From Heterocephalus glaber (taxonomy: Eukaryota; Chordata; Mammalia; Rodentia; Bathyergidae): DNA of 64,000 nucleotides. This document shows, piece after piece, positions 37,501 through 49,500 of the stretch. The first letter of the stretch is position 1. Every line of letters starts with the position of its first letter. The position numbers and the translations under genes were made by a program. The notes beneath the pieces are model-generated. The model was not told the origin of the DNA and ran no database searches. It saw only the letters and a list, made by a program, of their open reading frames with translations. Location of the stretch: positions 35,977,153 to 36,041,152 of the forward strand of contig NW_004624734.1 of NCBI RefSeq assembly GCF_000247695.1, read 5' to 3'.

Positions 37501-40500
37501 GGAAGAGGCACTTCCAAAGAGGTGGCCATGGAGGACAAAGGCAATTTTGCTCACTGAATTGGCTATGCTTCCCTACAGCAGCTATGCAAACATATCCTGT
37601 ACTTCCCAGTGAAATCGTATCTCTCAGAGTTGGTGGTAAAAACTTTTCTCAAAGATCAGAGCCAAGAGCCAAAAGAAAAGGCCACAGAAGGAACCAGAAT
37701 CCTTTTCTTGGGAGTTCAAAGTCTTATTCTACCCACCACCAACTTACAATAGGCATTTGAAGTGGAGGAGTTTCAGGAAGCTGCTAGAGATCAAGAGAAG
37801 AGCAAGGTTTTCTTGGTAGCACTTTTGTTCCCCCGTCACAACAAACAAAAAGGAACCCCAGAGTCAGGATACAGCCCCAGAGAGTACCCCTGATTCCCTA
37901 CCAGACTCACTCTGTGGCCACTATCTGGGGAATAGGCTCGTCTAGGAGCTCCAAGCTGTGCAGGATCCAGTAGCAGAGCCATGGGCGGCTGGCATCCAGA
38001 CACTGTGAGAGGGACAGGAAGAAAACACACCCGGTTCAGAGTCATTCCAAGACCTGCTGACAAGGCTGGTTCTGTCTCACTCCCTGCAGCCTGGTAAGGG
38101 GAGGAGGGCACCCTCACTTGGTGAATGAGGGGTGCTTTACTTTGTGGCCTTAGCCAGGACTGAAATGATCACCTGTGAGAAAAGGAAAAAGGGATTTAAA
38201 AAAGTTTACCTTAGACCCAACAAGTCCCTTTCCAGCAGACATCTAAGGAAGCTGAGCAGAAGACTTCTTACATTTCAGGAAGTTAAGGGCTGCTCTCTTC
38301 CTGGTACAGACCCAAGGAATTTATATAATCTCAGAAAGAGAGTTCCTGGATTAACTCATTCTCAGATCCAATAAATATTTGGTAACTACTTGTGCCAAGC
38401 ACTGTTACAAACGCTGGGGGCAGATAATGAAAAGGAATTTGGTTCTGATTCTGCAGATGTTTGGGGTGTAGAATATGTGTCATCTTAGAAGAAGAGGGCT
38501 TTAGATAGTCACAGTAAGAACAAGTTCCTCTGTGTTTTTCGGGAACAAAGCAGAGCACAGCACACAAGTATATGCTCCTGTACAAATCCTGGAAACAGTC
38601 TGAGTGAGCATGGAAGAGCTCTCTTCTGCCTGGGGAGCTGGCAGAGGCTTCCAAAGGTGACATGTAGACAGACCTCGATCCTAACTCAAGGCCTACATGG
38701 CTACTGAGATTCAGGGCTAGGCTGGCCGGGTAGTAGTAGTGTTCCAGTTATATAATGAGGTCCAGAGAAATTAACTTTTTCCAGATTATAAGAATACTAA
38801 ATGTCAAAGCCAAGACAAGAATGTAGGTCTTTAGACTTTTAATTCAGTGTTCATTTCATAAACCCAAGCTGCTGACCTCTTCAAAAATGTGCTGACAATC
38901 CCAGCTGGGATTAACCGGTCACCCGGGGGCCAGGCTGAAGACACTGCTAAGCATTCGGCCTAAGTTTGAATCACAGTTCTTCTCGCTAGCTATGTGCCTT
39001 TGAGCAAATTACCTTATCTATGGCTACTTCCTTCTCTGTAAAAAATAAAGACTGCCGTAACTCATGGTATAACTACAAGACTAGGCAAGAGAATGCCAGG
39101 TGAGATTTTACCACACTGTTCAGTAGACTGCTAGCTGCTATGGCATTACCTGTATCAAGCTGATGGGATCTGTTACAGTTTGGGTCTAAAATGCGCCCCC
39201 AAAGTTTCCTGTGTTCCAAGGGAGGCCTTTAGGAAAACAATTGGATCATAAGGTCACTAACCTCACCAATGACATGGGATATTAGGAGGTGGGGCCCAGC
39301 TGGGGGAAGTGGGTCGCTGGGGGTGAGGGCTCCCTACTTCCTGGCTTCCACAAGATGAGCAGCTCTCCTCTTCCATCCCTTTCTGCCTTGGAGTCAGCCA
39401 ACCATGGACTAAGACCTGTGAAACCATGAACCAAAAGAAACCTTTTCTCCTTGAAGTTGTGTGTCAGGGATTTAGTCCCAGCAATGGAAAGATGATTAAT
39501 ACAAGACACTAACCAGTGAGGCTGTGACTGGGAGACTGAAAGCTGATAGCCCACAAGCCACATCCAGCCTATGGATGTGTTCTGTTGGTTTATTTAACTG
39601 GAATTGGTTTCAACATTTAACTAAGAGGAGAGTCATATAAAATCTGGATTTCTGGCTTTATTTGAGGGAAAAAATGTGGCAACCTTGAGTCTGCATTTGC
39701 CAAAGGCTGCACCAGTAGAGATGGGGTAAATACACAAGGTCTCCAGTTAACCTTGACCTCCCCTCAGCCCAATATGCCTAGCTTTACTACGTGCTTGGGC
39801 CCTATATGCATTGGAGTTGGCAAATCTGTGCCATAATAATCAAATGTAGAACCTCCAAATAAAAGTAGATTAAAAGTGGGGCTGCTCTGTGTAACATGAG
39901 TGAGGAAGACTGGAGCCCTCCTGCTCACCTCCACCCCCTGTGCCTGTCACCCAGGCCCCAAGCCTTCCACCACCACAAGCCCCTGAGCTCCTCTGCAAAC
40001 CCTAGGGCTCTGGGAAATACACTTTAATCCACGCAAAGTTGGGCTGACAGTGTTAAATGCAAGGGGTGCTCTCCGAGGTTCATGTGCTGGTCTTCTAGCT
40101 GGGAGGGAACTAGCTCAGTTTAGAGCAGAGACCTGGGCCTAACTAGGTAACTGACTTAGCTATCAAGGGGTTGGGCCAAAGCGTGTGAAACCCTCAGCTG
40201 TGACCACACAGTGGAGGAAAGCCTCACTCCATCGGAGTGCCCCACCAGTTCTAGGAGAAGATGAGACTGGAGTGGCCTGGCTCTGCTCCTGTCAGAAGTG
40301 GCGTCCAGGCTGGTGACAGTGTCCTGGTTCCTGTCAGAGCCACATGGTATGTGTGAATCTGCAACAAGTCAGGCCCCAAAGCATTTTCCATTCAAATGGG
40401 GGAAAAACAAAAAAGGAAGACTTGGTAAAGAACTTGACAGAAAGAATTTCTGGGCAACGTATTTACCTCGTAGGCATCAGTCAGTTGTCGAAGGCCTCTT

Positions 40501-43500
40501 TTCAGATAATGGAAGTGCTTCTCCCTCTGCAAAATAAGCCTGGAAAGACAAAGAGCCTATAAGCCTGTCGTGGTAGCTCATGGTTTTTCTTCACATAGGC
40601 ACACATACACACACACACATATACACATGTGTGCACACACACACATTTCTGAAGTGAGTGAATACTGTGCTGAGACACTGCAATGAGCACACACTGCCAG
40701 GTGCGTGATAGTCCCCCAGGAAGTTCCGCCGGCATGCAACTGAGACAGATACCCTTGTGCCTCTCCATCCGTAAGCACTCAGTTAGCCGTTGTCCTTTCA
40801 GTCTTTTCCTCTGGAATCGTTCCTCTGAGATCTATACTTGTTAGCTGCCTTCCCCTCAGTTATTCATCTATTATTCCCTCTCGAAATTCCACCTCCCATG
40901 TGCTGACCCACAGCCCTGGCCAGAGGATGGTGTTTGTCTTCTGCAGCCAGCCACGTCCTGGGCACTGAGGTCAGCAGTACTGGCTCTGAGATGGAATGTG
41001 CCGCCCCTGGCCACCTGCACAGGCAGACAGAGGCGCCACTTCTTGCTTGGTATAGCAAAATGGGCCTGTGTGGTTATGGAAGGAAGAAAAAGGGCAAGAG
41101 CGTCCAGACATCCACTGTGCTTGTTGACTACAGAGATGAAAGGGAAGAGAACCATTCCTCGTTCTAGGTAGGCAACTCAAGAATTATTTATAGCATTCCC
41201 ACTGTCCTGTGCTCGAAACGAGGCCATTAATGCAATCTCCATCTGAGTCTCCCAATTCAGTAATGGAAAAGAGATACATATATAAACAGCTGAAAAACAA
41301 GGGAGAAAATAGGCAGGTTTCAGAAAGGTAAAACATAACATACTACTGAGGTTCAAAGAGGAGGAATCTTGTTAAAAACAGAATGATGGGCAAAATTTGT
41401 GTGGAAGAGGCAGAATTTGAAGTGGGTGGCCCTGGCAGAGGAGAAAATTTTAATTTTACTTACAGCCTAGGCTGCAGATAGTTGATGGCTAATGTAGTAT
41501 GCAGCACAGGCATCAAGCATACAAGGCGAGTGACAGAGGGAGGGCTACCTGGCCTCAAAAAGAACTGAGAGAGAAACTGCAGCAAAGGTAGCTGAGGCCC
41601 TTTCTACAGGGGCCTGGGAGGCAAGCTGAGGAATTCCTACTCAGTTTAGTAGGCAAAGGGAAGCCCAGAAGGCTTTTGAGCCAAGAGAAAAATGACCAGA
41701 GCTGTGCTTCGGAAAAAGAATCTGCTAGCAGGCCCTAGTGAGTGTTTACAAACCAAGCTAAGGGGAAGCACTTTGGTGAGTACAAAGCTACACAGAGCGA
41801 CCAGGGGCAAGTGCTGAGGCCCAAACTAGCCTGGGCACCCTTAATGAACTCACTGCTGGACGTGTGGATCAAGATACTGAGGGCAGCCGGAAACACACGT
41901 GCTGTGTTGGACATGGTCTGTCCCCTCCAACAGCCACACAGGGGTTTGATTCTCAGCATATGGTGTTGAGAGGCAGTGGGCTCTGTGAGCCGTGACTGCA
42001 TAGATTGTTACAAGGGTTTAATGCCTTTCTCACTGTTGTGGGTTTGTTTTGTTCTCCAGGGAGCGAGTTGTTACAAAGTGAGGCTGCCCCTGTTTGTCTC
42101 TTCCCCAGGTGCTGCCTGCCCTTCTGCTTTTCACCCTGAGGTAAAGCAGCATGGGGCCCTCACTGGAAGTGAAGTAGGTGCAGCCACCATGCTCTTGAGC
42201 TTCCCAGCCTCCAGAACCAGAAGTCATAGTAAACCTCTTTACTTTGTAAATTTCCCCATCTCAGCATTTTGTGATAACAACAGAAAATGGGCTAAGATAA
42301 TGTGCAGACTGGGGATGTTTATCTGCACACAGGTGATGTGAGAGCTGCAGAAGATAAGAGAACAGACAGGAAAGACTGAATACAGAACTGTCAGAAGACC
42401 TGTCTTTAAGGACTTGGAGGAAGACAAGAAGCCAATGCAGTAACAGGGGAAGACAAAGCAGTGTCATGCCACAGGCAATCAGGGAACACAGATTTTGTGG
42501 AGGCATTTAACTGTGGTGGATGCTATTGCTAGACTGAGGAGAAACAAGACAGTGGCTGGCAACCTTGAGAGTGTCAGTGGAGCCAGCACATTGTAAAGGA
42601 CAGGAGAAGCCAGACTCACTTCCTCTTTCAAAGGGCCAGCCAGTGGCCAGGCTTCCGTAAGCACCCATTCCGAGCAGGTGGAGGGGTGGCGCTGGGCCAG
42701 GCTGACTGCTCCACAGAGCCACAGCCCAGCCGTGGATACACGCAAGTACATGGCAAGCAGACTCCGTCCAATAAACGCTGTGGAAGGGTAGTGGGCTGTT
42801 CCAGCCTGCAGGAAGGCATGGTGGGTCACAGCAATCTTCCCAAAGAGAACGGGACTGAGGCTAAGGCCAGAGGACACAAGTTAGCCAGGCAAAATGGGGG
42901 AAACCATGGCATATGCAAGTCCATTTAGTCCAGAAGCTGGAGCAAAAAGTACAAGGGAGTGAGCAGAGAGAAGCCCGCCTGGAGAGGTACAAAGGTGGTA
43001 GATCATGCAGGACTTGTAAGTGCATTGAGCAGCTTGGCTTTACATCTAAGAGCAACTGGGAGTCAGTGAGCTACAGCATGGAGGAGGCTTGAAAACATGC
43101 TAAGCAAAAGATGCCAGTCATGAAGTATGTATAATTCTGCGTACACCAAATGTCCATAATGGAAAATCCTTAGAGACAGAAAGTACATTAGTGTAGGTTC
43201 CTAGGGTGGGGGGAGATGCAGGAGCTGGTGGACAGGGAGGGAAGTGGGGTTAAAGGGTACAGCTTTTCTTTTGGGATTGAGGAAAATGTTCTGACTTTTA
43301 ACTGTGATGATGGTTGCACCATTCTGATTACATTAAAAACCAATGAATCGTCATAAATTGCCACAAAAACCCCACCAATGAATCATATGCTTTAAGTGAC
43401 TGAATATATGAATTATCTCACTGAAAGTATCTTTCAAAAAACACAGGCAAATAACTTTTTGAAGGAGTTACCAAAGTATTGTAGGTAGCAGGAGATGTGA

Positions 43501-46500
43501 ATCTGGCAATAGAAAGAATGTCACATCCTGAGACAGAAACGGTGGGTAAGTAGGAAGCCAGCCAAACCTAGGACTTTGAGGTGGGAAAAGGAGACAGGAA
43601 AGTCATGTGAGACTGTGTCCATTGTCTCAGGAATGAGAGGAGCCAAGATCACAGGAGACCTCAGTGGTGACTGCTGTAGGGAATCTACATGACATGAATA
43701 AAAGGACTAGAAGGCAACTGGGGATGGCATGGTGGAAGCTATGTAGTCTAAGGATGGCTACATAGTCTAAACCTTTGGCAAAGCCATCAGCAGGCCCTCT
43801 TTGGTGAGCTTTTCATCAATAACTTTCCTGGCACTTTTTAGCAGAACCAATGAAAGGGATGTGGTGGGAAGGACTGGCAAGACAGGAAGAGCAGAACAGG
43901 GCGTGGTGGTGCACTCCTATAATCCCAGCACTCAGGTGGCTGAGGCAGGAGGATCCCTGCAAGTTTGAAGCCAAACTAGGCTACATACATAGTGAGGTCA
44001 AGGCCAGCCTGAACAAAATAGTGAGACCATGTCTCAAAAACAAAGGAAAAAAAGATAGGAAGAACAGGAGGGTTAAGGAGGGAGGGCACAGCGGGAGGTA
44101 AACAAGTACTGAAGTAGCTCAGCACATGTGCTGGCCAGGCTGAGCAGCAGCCGCTCCAGCTGAAGTCATTTGAAGGTAAACTTCAACCACAACTGGGGGT
44201 ACAGAAATTCCTTCTAGTGACTGTTCCCTCAGTGGAAACTTCTCTCATTGTCATTCATTTAATCTCTCTCTGTGTCTGTGTCTCTGTCTCTGTCTCTCTC
44301 TCTCTCTCACACACACACACACGCATGCACGCGTGTGTGCTTACATGCACACACGTACATTTTTTTTTTTAATTGAAAGGATATATCTATTGGCCAGGCA
44401 GAAACAGTAAGAACCTTACAGTTACAGGCTGAATTTTTCCCCCCAAATCTTATGTTGCAACTTTAACACTCAACATTATTTGGGTCCTTAAAGAGGGTTT
44501 TTTGTTTTTAGTATTTTTGAGATGCAGCCTCTCTGTCATTCAGGCTGGCCTTGAACTCAGTCTGGCCTTGAACTTGTGGTGATCCTGCCTCAGCCTCCAG
44601 AGTGCAGGCATGCACCATCCAGCCCAGTTTGAAGAGGTATTTAATGTCAAATGAGGACATAAGGGTGGGGCTCTAGCCCCAAAAGACCAGTGTTCTTATA
44701 AGAGGAGACGACAGCAGATAAGGGGGGAGGAGGCCATGTGAAGACACAGCAGGAAGGCAGTCGTCTGTGGGCCCCAGGGACAGGCCTAAGAGAATCCAAT
44801 CCTTGGGGTGGATTTCCAGCATCCAGAACTGTAAGAAAATAAGTTTGCCGGTTTCTGAACACTCCGTCTTTGTTATGGTAGCCCCAGCTGACCAATACCC
44901 TTACCATTGCCTTATTTTCAGTTCGCCTGAATCCAAACATCTTTTCTGTGTAGGAAATTAAAGTGAGAACTCTTCACCCTTTCCCTGAACAATTCAGTCT
45001 CAAAACCAATTAGGTGGAACAGAACAAGGCAGGCTCTGTGGTGGGTGTGTGTGTGGGTGTGTGTGTGTGTGTGGGTGTGTGTGTATACAAGGAGAGCATG
45101 AGTGGATGAAGAGGGGACCTGTGTGACTGTATGGAGGGGATGGAAAATTGGGACACTCAGAGGGATGATCAAATAGGCAACTACATCAAGGACACTGGAA
45201 GGCACACAGAGCCGCATGTGCTAGGTGGTGATGTCACTGCCTCTCTACCTGGACCCTTCACAATGGCCCTCACCCTCTTCCCTCCCCCCTCATTTCAAGC
45301 CCTCACTGACACCTCCATTAACATGGCCTTTCTCGAGCTCTGTCCCCACACTCTGCCCCTCAGTCTGGAACACACTGACCACCCCTTAAATTAGCAACCC
45401 TCCCCACCCTGTGGGTCTCAGTTAAATGTCACTTTCCTTGAGAGGTGGTCCCCGACTCCCAGTCTCTGGTGGATCCTCCCTGCGACCCTCTCTTGTTGGT
45501 TGTATTTGTGCTCATCTGGTTAGTACCACCTCCCCCTGCAGGGGCGGCCTTGCCCATGTCTGCTGCCCAGGCCCAGCAGAGCACCTGGGCCTCTGGAGAC
45601 CCTCCAGATCTTACTGCAGAATAAGCAAAAAGGAAAGATTTCGAGGGAGCACAGCAGAGTGGCATGAAAGAAAATACTTTTCCTCCAACCCAGCACCATC
45701 AGTTGGCTATAACAGATGACAGGGCAGGGAATTCTGTCCATTGCTAGCTCCCGGGAACTTTCTAACCCACTAAAGCCAAGGGCCTCACTCAAAAAGTAAG
45801 CACCAGACACATAATAAACCACCCAGGGGAGGTGGTTTGTTTGTAAGGACTTTGGAGAGAACATGAAGGAATGCACTTCCTAACTGATCAGAATTTGGAA
45901 GATTCTAAAGTAGCACTGTACATAGGACCAGCAGAAGACACAGAGGCCAAGCAGGTGCCTGCGCAAGAAGCACTTTGCGAGATTTAACTGGAACACACTT
46001 AACTCCCAGGGTGCTTTCAGTTCGGGGACATTGCATTTCTCACTTCCAAGAAGCACCAGATCATTTCTGCCCAAAAGAAAACAATTTAAAACTATATGTG
46101 AGTGTGAAGGAGCGCACATATGTATGTGTGTGTATGTGGTTTATACATTTAAGATTTAAAGCTAATGACAAATGGAAAAAGGTAAACTCATAAGAGTGTA
46201 CAACAAGAATACCCATAATAAAAATTAACTTTCATAGGATGTGTGACAAACATCCTATTATGCAGATGCTGACAAAGCTATTAAAAGTATTATTAAAAAA
46301 ACCTCCATAGCCAGGCATGGCTGTAATCCTGGCATGCATGTTGTAATCCCAGCACTTGGGAGGCTGAAGCAGGAGGATCACTTCGAGTTCAAGACCAGCC
46401 TGGGCTACATAGTGAGTTCAAGGTTAGCCTGGACTATACAGTGAGACCTTGTCGCAAAAATCGGGGGAAAAAGAAAGTATGCTCAAAAAGCTCTGTAGTG

Positions 46501-49500
46501 GGGCTGGGGACTTAGCTCAGTGGCACTGCGCCTGCCTTGCAAATGCAAGGTCCTGAGTTTGATGCCTGGTACTGGGCGGGGGGGAGCGCTGTAGTGTTGG
46601 GAGTGCAGTTCAGTGGTAGACTGCTCACTTAGCATGCACAAGGCCCTGGGTTGGATCCTCAGCACCAAAGATACAAAAACAAAACCAAAAACTCCTTGGG
46701 ACTGACTCCCTCGCTCCAGGATAGGTTATAGTAAATATATTTCACAGCCATGGAGAAAGGAAAATCATTCCAGGGAAGGGGATTAATTGCAGAGCATGCA
46801 GCTCCAGCCTCAAATTTCAGCCAAATCTGCTAATCAGATTTGACTCTGGACGCTGAATTGGATGCCTGCTTCAGCATCACTGTACCATGCTAGACCTGTG
46901 TGTGGTCAGGGCTCCTGGCCCTGTGTGTGATTCTGTCCCCTCTGATCAGCACCAATGACTTCAGCACACAGACAGGCCATGTCATCCAGATCCATCGCTC
47001 ATGTGCGAACATGCACTTCAGCCAACAGTGGAGGTTTGTTCCTGCATTATACTGTCAGGCTTTTAAATTCTGACTACTAAAGCATTAAACATTAAATCTG
47101 TGATAATAATTTAAAATTCTGATATATTTTCAGGTGTATTCTTTTTTGTTTGTTTGCAGCGTAGGGAATCAAACCCAGGACTTTGTACTTGCTATGCAAG
47201 CATTGTACCACTGAGCCCCAGTGCCCAGATTTATTCTTATATCCTAGAAGTTCATTCTATGATGGTGATATTTGGCTTCAGCTTTATATTAATATGCTGA
47301 TTTATGTACACAGCTATTCAGCCAAAATACACAGTATCTCTAACTTATTTATTTGGTACTGGGGATTGAACCCAGGGCTTCACACAGAGCTACATTCCCA
47401 GGACTTGACTCTCCCCTCTTTTTTCCCTTTCCTTTTCCCTTTCTCTCTCTCTTTTTTTTTTTTTTTGTAATTTAAAATCTTTATTGATTAATGTTTTCTA
47501 GAAATATTGTTTTGTTGTTTTGTTTGGTACTGGGGATCAAAGTCGGGACCTTGAGTCTGCACGGCAGGCAGCAGAACCACTGAGCCAAATCCCCAGCACC
47601 AGAAATATTGTATTTTTAAATAAATCACCAAAGGCCAAATACTTCTCTCTCAATTCTTTTTTTCATGTGTTTGGGTTTTTGGGGGGAGGGGATTGAAGCA
47701 GGATCTTGCTAGGTAGTTATGAAATTCAGGCTGGCCTTGAACTCGCAGCAATCCTCAGGCCTCAGACTTTCAAGTGCTGAGATTACAGGCCTGCTCCACC
47801 ATGCCTGGCTCGCTTCTCAATTCTTTTTTTTGGTACCAGGGATCAAACTTGGGACCCTGGGCTAGTGAGGCAGGAGGCAGAACCACTGAGCCAAATCCCC
47901 GGTCCTTCGCTTCTCAATTCTAAGCCACCAGGGGCTGGGGATTTAGCTCAGTGGTTCTGCTGCCTGTCTTGCAAGTGCAAGGACCCGAGTTCAATCCCCG
48001 GTACCAAAAAAAGAAAAAAAAAAGTTAATTCTAAGCCACCAAACATAATACTTATTTCCCCACCAAATATAATACTTATTTTTTAACTAATCAGTTTGTG
48101 ATAGCTGTGAGTCTCAAACGATTTTTTTCAAACACTTTAAAAATACAAGATTAGGCCCAGGGATTTAGCTCAGTGGTCTCGCTGCCCACCGCGCAATCAC
48201 AAGGACCCAAGTTCGATTCTTGGTACCCAAAAAAAAATACAAGCTCATAGGAGCAAACAGACCATATGTTGCAATTTTTTAAAAAAACAGGAAAAACCTT
48301 ACTCTAACTGATCAAATCACCATCATCTGGATTCAGCCTTCTTCGCTGTAATGTCTTTGTTCACCAGCACTGCACACACGGGAGGCGTCCCCACAGACGT
48401 CCTCACGTCCCAGGTGCAGCTGGTGCATGCAGCAGCCAGGGCACAGAGAGGGGCCCTGCTGATGCAGTTCTACTCTTCAGCAGATACTTCTCTACTCTCT
48501 GCATCATCTTCATCTTTATCCTTGCAAGTCTTGACTGTTGCTATCAATAAAACAATTTTCTTCCCCATTCGCTCTCTTTCTCCTTTTTCTTCTTCACTAA
48601 AGCTTTACCTTCAGTGAAACTTTTCATCTCTTGATTGCTGAAGTACTCAAATACTTTTCCACTTTTGCCTTTCTTTGAAACAAACTCATCAGATATTCCT
48701 AGTGCTTTTAGTTTGTTAGAATAATGCTTTTCTGCTGCCATTCTCACATTTTTCTGAGAAACTCTTTCAAATAGTAGTGGCCTCATTTTTAGCTTTTCTT
48801 CTCCTTCTTCTAGTTCTTGTCGGTGTTCTCTCATCCTTTCCTTTTCACTCTTTCTGGAAGAGTTGCTAGGAACATCTTCCCTGACGGTTACTGGCTGAAC
48901 TGCCTTTAAATTTAATTTATTCTAGTGCATTTTCTCTAATTTTGCCATAGTTTCTATGTGAGCCGCCTTCAGCTCTTCTAGTTTCTTGAAATACTACTCT
49001 TCATTAGAGTGGCACACATCAGAAAAGCTCACAATGTCGCCACAGTTTATACTTCTTTCCAGCACACAAAAGTTGGTGCTCGAATCAGCCGACACCCACG
49101 CAGGCCGTGACACCTTCTTCTCATCCTCTTCCTTCGAGGCGGCCACTGTCACCGCCAGGGCCACTAAAGGGTCTTCACGCTCGCACTGGGCGACCCGCAC
49201 TCCGGTGTTGGGATTCACCGGCAGGTGGAGACTGGCCACTGCCAGTCTCGCCTCCTGGTTCGAGGCTGCCATCACCCCGCCCCTGAGGCTCAAGCGCCAG
49301 CGCTGGCCCGGGTCGGGTAAGCTGGCGCAGCCTCCACAGACCTGGCAGCTTTTTCTGTCTCTTTTTTCTTTTGAGACAGGGTCTAAGCTGCTGAATGGCC
49401 TAGGCTGGGCTTGAACCTGCAATCCTCCTATCTCAGCTTCCCAGGGTGCTGAGATTACAGGCATGTGCCACAGACCTGCTTAATATTAATTAGCATCTTT

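Noticed and set aside
49060..49330. CG-rich block as a promoter CpG island
   Set aside because: It coincides with the 5' coding part and leader of the FAM161A retrocopy and is best explained as sequence inherited from the parent exon 1.
48544..49464. Two open frames on the minus strand as a novel two-exon gene
   Set aside because: They belong to one FAM161A-like retrocopy: same frame, in-frame stop codons between them, no splice sites.
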